Shown: positions 47,376 through 56,685 of the stretch, one piece after another
Position numbering within the stretch: the stretch's first letter is position 1
How the letters are laid out: each line of letters starts with the position of its first letter
Source of the DNA: Gemmatimonadota bacterium
GTDB taxonomy: Bacteria; Gemmatimonadota; Gemmatimonadetes; Gemmatimonadales; GWC2-71-9
Direction: 5' to 3'
Assembly (NCBI GenBank): GCA_016713435.1
Contig: JADJPD010000001.1
Coordinates: 682,001-746,000, forward strand
DNA length: 64,000 bases
The notes under the pieces: model-generated
The model's database searches: none
What the model was told of the DNA's origin: nothing
The model's input: the letters and a program-made list of their open reading frames with translations, nothing else
Translations under genes and position numbers: made by a program

Positions 47376-49620
47376 AACGCCGGGCTCGTAATCCGTTCTC
47401 CGGGGGCCAGCCGCACGCGCACCTCGGTCCCGGGACCCAGCGTGCGCCACTGGAAGGTAATCTCGGGGGGCCGCCCCGAGGTGACCCAGGCCAGGCGGGC
47501 GCCGTCCCGCGCGATGGCGTACTCCCCGATGGGGAGCGGCGAGGTGAGGAGCGGAACGGGGAGGCCGCCCGCCGCGGGCTGCTTGAGGACCTGGTCGGGT
47601 CGTCGCGGTTGCTGCGGCGCTGCAGCCAGGTGAGCTCGCCCGTGGGGAGGTAGCCGGGCTGCGACTCGTGCCGGTCGCGGCTGGCGCTCACCGGGCGCAC
47701 CGCGCCGCCGGCGAAGGGGATGGCGAAGATGTCGCCCTTGGCGTCGCGGCCGTCGGGGTAGCCGGTGAACACCACCGTGGCGCCGTCGGGCGAGATCGCC
47801 GGTTCCTCGGCGCCGCCGGGGAAGCTGGTGAGCTGGCGGCTCGCCGAGCCGTCCGCGGCCACCACGTGGAGCTGGCGGGTGCCGCCCCGGGCCGAGGTGA
47901 AGACCAGGAACTTGCCGTCGGGCGACCAGGTGGGCTGGAAATCCACCGCCGGGTCGGCGGTGACGCGGACCGGCGTTCTGGCCGTCGGCGTCCGCCACGA
48001 AGATGTCGTAGTTGCCGAACTTGTCGGAGACGAACGCGAGCCGCGAGCGATCCGGCGAGTACGCGGCATCGAGGTAGTTGGCCACGCTGTCGGTGAGCAC
48101 CGGCCAGAAGCCCGAGGGATCGGCGCTCGAGAGCGCGTACAGCCCGAAGCGACCGCTCCGGCTGGAGCCGACGAGCACCTCGGCCGTGACCAGCACCGGC
48201 AGCTCGGTGGCCGGGCCGCCCATGGAGCGGACGGTCACACGTGGCGCACACCCGGGCCCAGCGCCTCCAGGGCCCCTCGGGCGTCACCCGGACGATCGCG
48301 GCGTTGCTCGAGCTCCACTGGAGCGCGGTGGCTTCCCCCGCGCGGCGGCCGGCCTCGTCGACGAAGTGGGCGGGCAGCGTGGTGTGCTCGCCCTGCCGCA
48401 GGGAGAGGCGCTCCACGTCGAGGCCCACGCGGCCCGGGAGCACCTCGATGGTCCAGGCGCGCGGCGCGAAGCCGCGGGCGGCGAAGCTCAGGGTGGTGGT
48501 GCCCGCCTTCCGCGCGGTGAGCCGGTGCTGCGCCACGTCCCAGCTCGCGATGCTCGTGTCCCCCACGCCCCAGGCGATGGGCACGCCCTCGATGGGAATG
48601 GAATCGTCGGTCTGCGGCAGCAGGGTGAACTCGCGCGTGGTGTTGGCCATGGCATCCGCACCGGCTCTCGGTGAGCCTCGGCGCCACGACGAAGTGCGCC
48701 ACCCGCCGGTGCACCCGCACCGCGATGCGCCGCTCCTGCAAGAATCCGCGCGCCACCACCTCGGCCTGCCCCGGCCCGAGCGCCCGCACCACGCCCTCGG
48801 GCGTCACGGCCACGACCGACGGGTCGCTCACCGACCACTGGAGGCTCGGGCCGGGGAGCCGGCGGCGGCCCTGCGAGGGGACCGAGACGCGGAGGCTGTC
48901 CACGTCGTCCGGCGAGAGAATGAAGCTGGCGGGCTCCACCGCCACCTCGGCCAGCAACACCGTCACGGGTACCGTCACCGACACCCCGTTGGGAGCGATG
49001 GCCTGCACCCCGCCCTGCCCGCTGGCCAGCCCCACGATGGTCCCGCTCGAGTCGGCGATCATCGCCACCTCGGGCCGGAGGCTCTTCCAGGTGAGGGCGA
49101 GCGGGCCGGTCATGGTGCCGTCGGCGCGGAGGGCGCGGACGGGGATGCGGGCGGGTTCGGTGGGAAGCAGCAGGAGGCTCGGCGCCTCGGGGAGCAGCTG
49201 GGTGATGGCGGCCACGGCGGGAGCCGGGCGCGGGGCCGGGGCGGGCGTGGTGGCGGCACTGGTGCTCGTCACCACAGCTGGCGGCGGGCCGTTCGGCACC
49301 ACCACCAGGATGGTGCGCACCTTCCGCCCCGCGGTGACGGTGAGCTGCGTCTTGCCCCGCGCCAGCGCCGTCACCGTCCCATTGCTGGCCACGGTGGCGA
49401 TGAGCGTGTCGGTGACGCGGTAGCGGATGGCCAGGATGGCGTTGCCCGCGTCGTCGAAGGCCTGCGCCGTCACCGCCTGCCGCGCCCCGGCATCGAGCCG
49501 GAGCGTGTCGGGGGTGACGTACAGCTCGGTGACCGCCTGCGCGCCGAGGGGCCGGCCCAGGAGGGCCAGCCCAGCGAGGGCCAGGGGGACCGCGAGGCGG
49601 GGGAAACGCGACGAACGCAT
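47372..49620 (-). CDS. secreted Ig-like (Big_2) and TolB-like propeller protein, about four frameshifts
   Basis: The start at 49620 gives a signal peptide (LAGLALLGRPLGAQA), then Big_2 modules (VTELYVTPDTLRLDAGARQA...ATVASNGTVTALARGKTQLT; a third around 48650-48260) and a TolB/PD40 propeller (YLDAAYSPDRSRLAFVSDKF, FQPTWSPDGKFLVFTSARGG, EPAISPDGATVVFTGYPDG). Frame changes occur near 48670, 48240, 47978 and 47597. Each side continues the same domain, so a single protein of about 749 residues is inferred. It is probably cell-surface. The stop couples to the dehydrogenase. Confidence 0.75.
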
Positions 49621-49862
49621 GCCTGAATTCCCGGAATAGACTACCCGGAAGGACGCAAGGCCCATTCCACTCGCGTGAGCACCCATAAATCGATGCAGGT
49701 CATACACTTGCAGAAGGTGTCCGGAATCGCCCCCCGAGGGGTCCGGCGAGGTTGCCCGAGGCCCCGCAGGATACCAGAGCCCGGCCGGCGGTCCCGGATT
49801 CCGGGCCGCGGCGACCGGCGGGCGTGTTGTGAGGGAAAAAAGCGGGCGGACGGCGCGTTCCT

Positions 49863-49884
49863 GTCTTGCACTCAATCGCAAGAC
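49863..49884. promoter_or_regulatory. inverted repeat upstream of the Lys-rich gene
   Basis: Perfect arms GTCTTGC (49863-49869) and GCAAGAC (49878-49884), spacer 8, in an AT-richer patch of the 356-base gap 49621-49976. A TTGCAC inside it could be a -35 with CATCTT 16 bases later. It may be an operator for the downstream gene. The rest of the gap shows a small CCCGGATTCCGGG-type hairpin and no gene. Confidence 0.45.
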
Positions 49885-49976
49885 GTGCATCTTATGCAGG
49901 CACATCAGTCACGGGCCCCGCGCCCGTGCACCCGCGGCGGGTGTCGCGCCGCACATGCCCTTCTGAGGAAGCGCCC

Positions 49977-50360
49977 ATGGCCGAGCAGCAAGAGATGGAG
50001 ATGAGCTGGTCCGACTCGGGGTGGATGGATCCCGCGCCGTCCCCGATGGAGCCCGCGATCACGCCCCCGGCGCCCGCGCCGGCCCCCACGCCGGAGCCCG
50101 CCGCTCCCGCCGCGGCGCCGAAGCCGGCCGCCAAGAAGCCTGCGGCAAAGAAGCCGGCCAAGAAGGCCGCCGCGAAGAAGCCGGCCAAGAAGGCCGCGGC
50201 CAAGAAGCCCGCCAAGAAGGCGGCCAAGAAGGCCGCGAAGAAGCCGGCGAAGAAGGCGGCGGCCAAGAAGCCCGCCAAGAAGGCCGCGAAGAAGGCGGCG
50301 AAGAAGCCCGCCAAGAAGGCGGCCAAGAAGAAGGGCGGCAAGAAGGGCAAGAAGAAGTAG
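49977..50360 (+). CDS. Lys/Ala-rich histone H1-like protein
   Basis: A 127-residue protein. An acidic, Pro-rich head (MAEQQEMEMSWSDSGWMD ... PAPTPEPAAP) is followed by about 75 residues of near-perfect KKPAKKAAAKKPAKKAA repeats and a KKGGKKGKKK end. Such tails resemble eukaryotic H1 and bacterial AlgP/HU-extension proteins and bind DNA or RNA without sequence specificity. It is probably nucleoid-associated. GAGGAA precedes the ATG and a strong terminator follows. The repetitive coding DNA makes copy number variation likely. Confidence 0.85.
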   Translation: MAEQQEMEMSWSDSGWMDPAPSPMEPAITPPAPAPAPTPEPAAPAAAPKPAAKKPAAKKPAKKAAAKKPAKKAAAKKPAKKAAKKAAKKPAKKAAAKKPAKKAAKKAAKKPAKKAAKKKGGKKGKKK

Positions 50361-50380
50361 CCCCGGCCCCCGATACCACG

Positions 50381-50416
50381 AGCCCCCGGCGATCCACGCC
50401 GGGGGCTTCTGGTTTT
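50381..50416. terminator. intrinsic terminator between convergent genes
   Basis: An 11-bp stem (50381-50391 with 50397-50407, 5-base loop) of AGCCCCCGGCG, then TCTGGTTTT. It lies directly between the Lys-rich gene and the stop of the BTAD regulator and may serve both strands. Confidence 0.82.
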
Positions 50417-53326
50417 CTAGCGTCCGGCGGGCGTCGCCAGGGCGTTGCGGGCGCGGCGGAGGAGGGGTTCGAACCGGGGGTCGCTGGCGGACCAGAGGGC
50501 AAGGAAGGCGCGGTATTTCTGTCGCGCCTCTTCGTGGCGGCCCAGGGCCTCGAGTTCCTCCGCCTCGCCCAGGAGGCCGGGGCCGCGGAAGGGAAGGTCG
50601 TAACCGAAGAGCACCACGAAGGAGCCGTAGTAGCCCAGCGCCTCGTCGTGGCGGCCGAGCGCCGTGAGCGCCTCGGCGCGCAGGAAGCGCTGCAGCGCGT
50701 GCGAAAGCTGCGGCTGCGCGGGCGTGAGGGCTGGCAGCTGCGGGATGGAGTCGAGCGCGGCCAGGGCGCCGGCCGCGTTGCCGTTGGCCAGGCGCGAGGC
50801 GGCGCGCAGGGTGAACGGCAGCGAGCCGAGAGGGCCGGCGTGGATGCTGTCGGCCAGCGCCCGCTCCAGCCGACGCGCGATGCCCGCCACCTCCACCGTG
50901 TCGCCCCGCCGGGTGGCGAGCATGCCCTCGTAGAAGAGCTGCATCGGGGCGCGCTCTTCGGCGCGCGGGGAGCCGAGGACGGGGATCGGCGGCGGCGGCG
51001 GGCTCGGGACCCATGCGGCCAGGTGCTCCCGCTCCCGCGCCACCTCCTCGGCCGACATCGGGACCCAGGGCAGGCCGACGTAGTAGGCATCGAGCTGCTC
51101 GGCGAGCGCCGCGTCGAGGCGGGCCAGGGTGTCGATCTCATCGCGCGCGGCGCGCCACTGGCCGCGGGCCAGGCGGATCTCGGCCCGGAGAACGTGCCCG
51201 AGCGCGCGCTCGGCCGCGGGACGCGCGGGGCTCCGGAGGAGGCCGGCGGCGGTGTCGGCCAGGGCAAAGTCCGCCGTGAGCGTGGCGAGGCTCCGGCCCA
51301 CCACCCAGAGGTCGCCCGGGGGGACGCGGGTGATCGCGGCCAACGTCGCCGCGGTGTCACCGAGCGCGAGGGCGCGGAGCACGGCATAAATGCGGCCCCG
51401 GGGCTCGTCGGGGCCGTAGCCGGCCACGAGGGTGTCCATGGAGCCGACGAGCGTGGCGCGCTCGCCGCCCAGCAGGGCCAGCTGCAGCAGGTGGCCCCGC
51501 ACATCGAGCGACCCGCCGAGCAGGGCCTCGGCGCGACGGAAGGGCTCGGCGCTTTCGAGCGACGGGCGGCCGCGGTACGGGTTCCCGTGAAAGAGCACCT
51601 CGCCGAGGTTGTACCAGGCCTCGGCGTCGTCGGGATAGGCGCGGGTGAGCTCGCGGTAGCGGCGCTCGGCGTCGTCGTTGGGGCCCCGGATGTAGGCCAG
51701 GTGGGCCTCGACGAGAGCGCGGTCGTGCGGGGTCAGGCGATCGGCCAGGGCCCAGGCGCGCTCGGCGGAGCCGACGTAGTGCGTCGCGTCGGCCAGCCAG
51801 CCGGCGGCCACGCTCAGGCGGTAGTGCGCCAGGGCAAAGAGGCTGTCGGCGCCGGTGGCATCGAGGAAGGCGTCGCGGGCGGCGGTGTAGTCGCCCGCGC
51901 GGTAGGCGCGTTCGCCGTCGAGGTAGCGGCGGAGGGCCGCGGGGTTGGTGGTGCTGGTGGCGGCCAGGCGCTGGAGCCGGTCGGCGGGGGCGGACCAGCG
52001 GGTGGCCACGAGCTGGCGGGCCAGCTCGTCAATGGCGTCGGGCAGGGCGCGGGCGTCGGCGGCGCGGGCGGTGATGGCGGCGCGGCGCGCGCCCGCCGCG
52101 TCGTAGAGGGTGGCCGCCAGCTCAATGCGGCCCCCGGTGGCGGTGAGGCGGCCCAGCACGAAATGGCCGGCGCCGAGCTCCTGCGCCAGGCGCGCGGCGC
52201 GGGCGGGATCGGCGAGGGTATCCGCCGTGAGGCCGTCGCCGCGGACACGGGCAAGCGCCACGGCGGGATCCACCGTCTCGAAGGCGCCGAGGGCGTCGAG
52301 CTTGGTGGCGAGGAGGTCCACGAGCCCCTCGCGCAGGTATCCGAGCGCCGTGTCGCCGCGGACCACGAAGGGAAGGACGGCCACGCGCTCGATGGCGACC
52401 GCGGGGCGGCGGGCCCGCCAGGTGACGAAGCCGATCGCGGCGCCGAGCAGCAGGATGAGCCCGGCCACGAGCGCACGCGGGATGCGGGAGGCGCGCCGCG
52501 CCGGCGGCGGTGGCGCGGGGCCATCGGGGGGTGCGGGCGCCGCCGTCGGCGCCGGGGCCGCGGGCACGCCCGGCGGCTCGCGTGGAGCGGACGGTGCCGA
52601 GGCACCCCGCTCGGCCCGCACCCGGGCCACCAGCGCCTCGGTCTTCGGGGAGGGCGCCACCTCGAGCTCCCGCCGCAGGCGCGCGGCGAACTCCTCGTGG
52701 GCGCGGAGCGCGCCGGCCCGGTCGCCGGCCCCGGCGCGGAGGGTCACGAGGCGCTGGAGGGCCGTCTCGTCCAGTGGCTCGCGTTCCAGCAGGCGCGCCA
52801 GCCAGGCGGTGGCGGCGTCCACGTCGCCGGCGGCCTCGGCGCGGGCGGCGCCGTCCCGCGCCAGCGCCACCGCGCGCTCGCGGAGGCGGGTGCGGGTGGC
52901 GGCGAGCCAGTCCTCGAACTCGGGCGCGTCGTCGAGGTGGAAGCCGGGGAGGAGGTCCCCCTGGTAGAGGCGGTCGGCGTCGCTGAGGGCGCCGGCGTCG
53001 GCGGCCTGCTCGAACTGGTCGGCGTCGGCCAGCAGGCGGCCGAAGTCCACGCCCACTTCCTCGCTGCCGCGGGTCACCAGGACGCCCTGGCCCAGCGCCT
53101 TCCGGATGACGTGGAGCGCCTGACTCAGGGCGGCGCGGGCGCGGGTGTCGTCCAGCTCGGGCCAGAAGAGAGTGACGAGCCGGTCCCGCCGGTGCAGGCC
53201 GCGGGGGCGGGCCACGGCCAGATAGGCCAGCAGGCCGAGGCGCCGGGGCTGGGTGAGGAGTTCCTGGACGGGGAGGCCGTCCGGACCCCGGAGATCCACC
53301 TGTCCCAGGGTGCGGAAGCGGAGCAT
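50417..53326 (-). CDS. BTAD/SARP-type transcriptional regulator with membrane segment and TPR domain
   Basis: A 969-residue one-component regulator. An N-terminal OmpR-like winged helix (about 1-95, PRRLGLLAYLAVARPRGLHR) and BTAD domain (about 95-245) precede a Pro/Ala linker, one membrane helix (IPRALVAGLILLLGAAIGFV, about 285-305), a TolB-like N-terminal module (RVAVLPFVVRGDTALGYLREG) and a long TPR solenoid to the end. The order puts the DNA-binding domain in the cytoplasm and the TPR sensor outside, as in CadC-like regulators. It probably controls nearby secreted or lipoprotein genes; direct targets are unknown. Confidence 0.9.
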   Translation of the reverse strand: MLRFRTLGQVDLRGPDGLPVQELLTQPRRLGLLAYLAVARPRGLHRRDRLVTLFWPELDDTRARAALSQALHVIRKALGQGVLVTRGSEEVGVDFGRLLADADQFEQAADAGALSDADRLYQGDLLPGFHLDDAPEFEDWLAATRTRLRERAVALARDGAARAEAAGDVDAATAWLARLLEREPLDETALQRLVTLRAGAGDRAGALRAHEEFAARLRRELEVAPSPKTEALVARVRAERGASAPSAPREPPGVPAAPAPTAAPAPPDGPAPPPPARRASRIPRALVAGLILLLGAAIGFVTWRARRPAVAIERVAVLPFVVRGDTALGYLREGLVDLLATKLDALGAFETVDPAVALARVRGDGLTADTLADPARAARLAQELGAGHFVLGRLTATGGRIELAATLYDAAGARRAAITARAADARALPDAIDELARQLVATRWSAPADRLQRLAATSTTNPAALRRYLDGERAYRAGDYTAARDAFLDATGADSLFALAHYRLSVAAGWLADATHYVGSAERAWALADRLTPHDRALVEAHLAYIRGPNDDAERRYRELTRAYPDDAEAWYNLGEVLFHGNPYRGRPSLESAEPFRRAEALLGGSLDVRGHLLQLALLGGERATLVGSMDTLVAGYGPDEPRGRIYAVLRALALGDTAATLAAITRVPPGDLWVVGRSLATLTADFALADTAAGLLRSPARPAAERALGHVLRAEIRLARGQWRAARDEIDTLARLDAALAEQLDAYYVGLPWVPMSAEEVAREREHLAAWVPSPPPPPIPVLGSPRAEERAPMQLFYEGMLATRRGDTVEVAGIARRLERALADSIHAGPLGSLPFTLRAASRLANGNAAGALAALDSIPQLPALTPAQPQLSHALQRFLRAEALTALGRHDEALGYYGSFVVLFGYDLPFRGPGLLGEAEELEALGRHEEARQKYRAFLALWSASDPRFEPLLRRARNALATPAGR

Positions 53327-53440
53327 GGGACCGGCGTGAGGGGGGCGTGAGAGGGCGGTGAGACGGAGGGGGAATGTTGGGGCCGGAAATCAGGCGGGGC
53401 AAGTCCCGCCGCGAGCCAATCCCATACTCCCTGAGGCTTT

Positions 53441-53950
53441 ATGCAGACCACGACGGTACGCCGCGGCGCCCTCGGCGCGCTCACCTTCTTCCTCATTGCC
53501 CTGACCGCCTGCTCCGACAGCAACGGCCCGGGCGGGGGCGGGGGCGGCGGCAACGGGACCGACCTGGTGGTGAGCAACGCCACCCCGGCGAGCGGCAACG
53601 CCACCCTCTCCGGCTACACCGTCACGGTGGACACCAACAGCGCGGTGCAGCAGGGGCCGGCCATCTACGTGGTGGTGAGCGGGACAGCGGGGAACGTGGG
53701 GCACGAGATCGGCTTCTACATCCTCAAGTCGGATGAGTCGATCCCGAACCTCGAGCATTTCTGGGGGAGCGGGAACACGGTGGATGGCTTCACCATCTGC
53801 GATGCCAACGGCGGCGCCTTCAACACCTGCGACGCCGCGCACGTCACCGCCGACATCGCCGGCAAGAGCGTGACGTTCACCGGCCTGGTCCTCGGCGCCG
53901 CGCAGGGCGACGGGGATGCGTCGACGCTCACCGGAACGGTGGCGTACTAA
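53441..53950 (+). CDS. small lipoprotein of unknown function
   Basis: A 169-residue protein with lipobox LIALTACSD, a Gly-rich spacer and a beta-rich mature domain (VSNATPASGNATLSGYTVTV ... LKSDESIPNLEHFWGSGN). Two Cys (ICDANGGAFNTCD) could form a disulfide. It is divergent from the BTAD regulator, 114 bases away, and so a candidate target. No family is recognised. Confidence 0.78.
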   Translation: MQTTTVRRGALGALTFFLIALTACSDSNGPGGGGGGGNGTDLVVSNATPASGNATLSGYTVTVDTNSAVQQGPAIYVVVSGTAGNVGHEIGFYILKSDESIPNLEHFWGSGNTVDGFTICDANGGAFNTCDAAHVTADIAGKSVTFTGLVLGAAQGDGDASTLTGTVAY

Positions 53951-54058
53951 GGGGTGGGTTCGGCGCTCGGGTTCAACGCAGAGACGCGGAGGACGCGGAG
54001 GGGCGCAGGCGGGCAGCCTGGAGGAACCGCAGGACCACGAAGGCCAGAGGCCGCGAGG

Positions 54059-55909
54059 TCACGGGTGCTGTTGATGTGGGTGTCGAGGTTCGGCAATCGC
54101 CGCCTTTGCCAGCGCCACCGCGCAGTGGATCAGGGCAAGATGGGTGAACGCCTGGGGGAAGTTGCCGAGGAACTCGCCGGTGATCGGGTCGATCTCCTCG
54201 GAATAGAGGCCCACGTGGTTGGCGTGGCGGAGCATGCGGCGGAAGATGCGCTCGGCGGCGGAGCGGTCGCCGATCTTGAGGAGGGCCTCGGCCAGCCAGA
54301 AGGTGCAGATGGAGAACGCGCCTTCCTCGCCCTCGAGGCCGTCAGGGGTGTGGTAGCGGAAGACCAGCTCCCCATCCGGGGTGGTGAGGTGCTCCTGGAT
54401 GGCGCGCACGGTGCCCACCAGGCGGGGGTCGGTCCAGGGCAGGAAGCCGCAGGTGCCCATGGTGAGCACGGCGGCGTCGAGGCTGTCGGGGTGGTCGTAG
54501 GCCTGGATGAAGCAGTTCCCGGCGGGGTTCCAGCCGCGGTCCAGGATCTCGGCGTGCACGGCGTCGCGCTCGGCGGCCCAGCCGGCGAGGTCGCCGTCGA
54601 GGCCCAGCTCGCGGGCGATCTTCACGCCGCGGTCGAGCGCCGCCCAGCTCATCACCTTGCTGTATACGTAGTGGCGGGTCTCGCCCCGCACCTCCCAGAT
54701 GCTCGAGTCGGGCAGCTGCCAGTGGCCGGCGATCCAGTCCACCAGCGGCCGGAGCGAGCGCCACGTCCCCTCGCTCAGCAGGTGGTGGCGGCGCCAGCGG
54801 TCGGCGGCCAGCAGCACCTCGCCGTAGACGTCGATCTGCAGCTGGCCCGCGGCCCCGTTCCCCACGCGCACCGGCCGCGAGCCGCGATAGCCCGCCAGGT
54901 GGTCGAGCTGCCGCTCCACCAGGTCCCGCCGCCCATCCACGCCGTACATGATCTGCAGGTGCCCCGCGCTCTCGTACCGGAGCACGCGCCGCAGGAAGCG
55001 CATGAACTCGCCGGCCTCGGCGGGATGGCCCACGGCCTCGAGCGCGTCGAGGGTGAAGACGGCGTCCCGCAGCCACACGAAACGGTAGTCCCAGTTCCGC
55101 CCGCCGCCGATGGTCTCGGGCAGCGAGGTGGTGGGCGCGGCGATGATGGCGCCGCTCTCGGCGTGGGTCATGAGCTTGAGCGCCAGGGCGGAGCGGACGA
55201 CGGGCTCGCGGTGGACGCCGTCCATGCGCACCTCGGCCACCCAGTGGCGCCAGAAGGCGCAGGTGGCCTCGAGCTTCCGGTCGCTGTCGTAGCGGTCCAC
55301 GGGATGGACGTCGTCGTCGTCGAAGCGGAGCACCAGCCAGCGGCGCTCCCCCGCCTCGAGCGCAAACTGGGTGGTGGCGACCCCGGCGCCGACCACCCAG
55401 TCGAACGGCTTGGCGCTGGCGAGGGTCACCACCTGCTCCGCCCGGTCGCTGGCGAAGACGCCCACCTTGAGGACCTCGATGCGGGTCGTGCGGGAGGCGT
55501 AATCGAAGCGGGGCATGAAGCGCATCGCCAGCTCCACGCGGCCCACGACGCCGGTGACCTGGCGGTGGATCTCGGGGTGGCGGCCATCGGGACGGCCGTC
55601 GGTGGTCACCGGCATGAAGTCGGTGAGGGTGACCTCGCCGTCGTCGGTGCGGAAGGTGGTGACGAGGACGTTGGTGCCGGTGAGGTACTGCTGGGTGACG
55701 CGATAGGGCGCCACGGGGCAGATGGACCAGGTGCCCCCGCGCTCGGGATCGAGCAGCGCGGCGAAGACGCTCGGGCTGTCGAAGCGCGGCAGGCAGCACC
55801 AGTCGATGCCGCCGCGGGTGCTCACCAGCGCGGCGGTGCGCATGTCGCCGATCAGGCCGTAGTCGCTGATGGACGGCGGCGTGGCGGCGGGGAGGATCGG
55901 GAAGGTCAT
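54059..55909 (-). CDS. glycoside hydrolase family 15 (glucoamylase/trehalase-like)
   Basis: A 616-residue GH15 enzyme. The N-terminal beta-sandwich (ISDYGLIGDMRTAALVSTRG, DWCCLPRFDSPSVFAALLD) precedes an (alpha/alpha)6 barrel. The putative acid is the Glu of SSIWEVRGE and the base lies in LYSEEIDPITGEFLGNFPQA; NWDYRFVWLRDAVFTLDAL binds substrate. No signal peptide, so cytoplasmic. It follows otsB with a 4-base overlap, so a trehalase role, as in actinobacterial GH15 trehalases, is more likely than starch hydrolysis. The trehalose link is inference from the operon. Confidence 0.88.
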   Translation of the reverse strand: MTFPILPAATPPSISDYGLIGDMRTAALVSTRGGIDWCCLPRFDSPSVFAALLDPERGGTWSICPVAPYRVTQQYLTGTNVLVTTFRTDDGEVTLTDFMPVTTDGRPDGRHPEIHRQVTGVVGRVELAMRFMPRFDYASRTTRIEVLKVGVFASDRAEQVVTLASAKPFDWVVGAGVATTQFALEAGERRWLVLRFDDDDVHPVDRYDSDRKLEATCAFWRHWVAEVRMDGVHREPVVRSALALKLMTHAESGAIIAAPTTSLPETIGGGRNWDYRFVWLRDAVFTLDALEAVGHPAEAGEFMRFLRRVLRYESAGHLQIMYGVDGRRDLVERQLDHLAGYRGSRPVRVGNGAAGQLQIDVYGEVLLAADRWRRHHLLSEGTWRSLRPLVDWIAGHWQLPDSSIWEVRGETRHYVYSKVMSWAALDRGVKIARELGLDGDLAGWAAERDAVHAEILDRGWNPAGNCFIQAYDHPDSLDAAVLTMGTCGFLPWTDPRLVGTVRAIQEHLTTPDGELVFRYHTPDGLEGEEGAFSICTFWLAEALLKIGDRSAAERIFRRMLRHANHVGLYSEEIDPITGEFLGNFPQAFTHLALIHCAVALAKAAIAEPRHPHQQHP

Positions 55910-56685
55910 CGGCGCCGGGCGCGGCGGGCCGCGAGGCGGGCGAGCCAGGCGGCGAAGGTGCGCGGGTCGCGGGTGCGGAGCGCCGCGTGGCGCACCCGCG
56001 GGCCGACGCCGATGGTGACCCCGCGGGGCCGCACGACGCGCAGGGCGTCCTCGTCGGTGGTGTCGTCGCCGGCGTACAGGAGGGCGTCACAGCCCCGGCA
56101 CTCCTCCCGCGCCAGCCAGCGGCGCACCCCGTGTCCCTTGTTCACGCCGGGCAGCTGGCCATCCACCACGTGATGGCCGAGCAGCGCGCGCAGCCCCTCC
56201 TGCCGGAGAAGGGCGGCGACGGCGAGTTCCTCCTGGTGTTCGTGCGCGTGGCCCAGGTGGCGGAAGTGCACGGCGACCGAGCGATCCTTGATCTCGAGCC
56301 GGAGGCCGGGCCGGCCGGCGAGGCGGGCCCGGACGCGGGCGACGGCCCGCTCGAAGGCGTGGACGTCGGCCGGGAGCAGGGGGCGCACCCGGTGCCGCGT
56401 GGCCCAGCGCGCACCGTGATCGCCGAGGATGGCGTCCACCGGGGTCCGTGCCACCTGGCGCACCTGCGCCACCGAGCGGCCGGAGACGAGGACCACCAGC
56501 GCGCCGCCCAGCCGCAGCTGCTGCAGGGTGCGGCGGGTGGCGGGCGGGACGCGCGCATCCATGGGCCGGTCGGCGAACGGCGCCAGGGTCCCGTCGAGGT
56601 CCAGGAAGAGCAGCGGCCGCTCGGCGGCGGCGAGCGTGGCAAGCGCGGCCCGGCCGCGGGCGCTGGAGGACAGCGGGGCGCTCAT
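55906..56685 (-). CDS. otsB: trehalose-6-phosphate phosphatase
   Basis: A 259-residue HAD phosphatase. The nucleophile motif is DLDGTLAPF (about 29-37), motif II VLVSGRS, and motifs III/IV are VNKGHGVRR and AGDDTTDEDAL. It converts trehalose-6-phosphate to trehalose. Its 4-base overlaps with otsA upstream and the GH15 gene downstream make a coupled three-gene unit. Confidence 0.92.
   Translation of the reverse strand: MSAPLSSSARGRAALATLAAAERPLLFLDLDGTLAPFADRPMDARVPPATRRTLQQLRLGGALVVLVSGRSVAQVRQVARTPVDAILGDHGARWATRHRVRPLLPADVHAFERAVARVRARLAGRPGLRLEIKDRSVAVHFRHLGHAHEHQEELAVAALLRQEGLRALLGHHVVDGQLPGVNKGHGVRRWLAREECRGCDALLYAGDDTTDEDALRVVRPRGVTIGVGPRVRHAALRTRDPRTFAAWLARLAARRARRR

Noticed and set aside
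50021..53350. A plus-strand open frame of about 1100 codons opposite the BTAD regulator
   Set aside because: Gly/Ala/Arg-rich antisense reading of a clear regulator gene and of the Lys-rich repeat; no domain or start signal.
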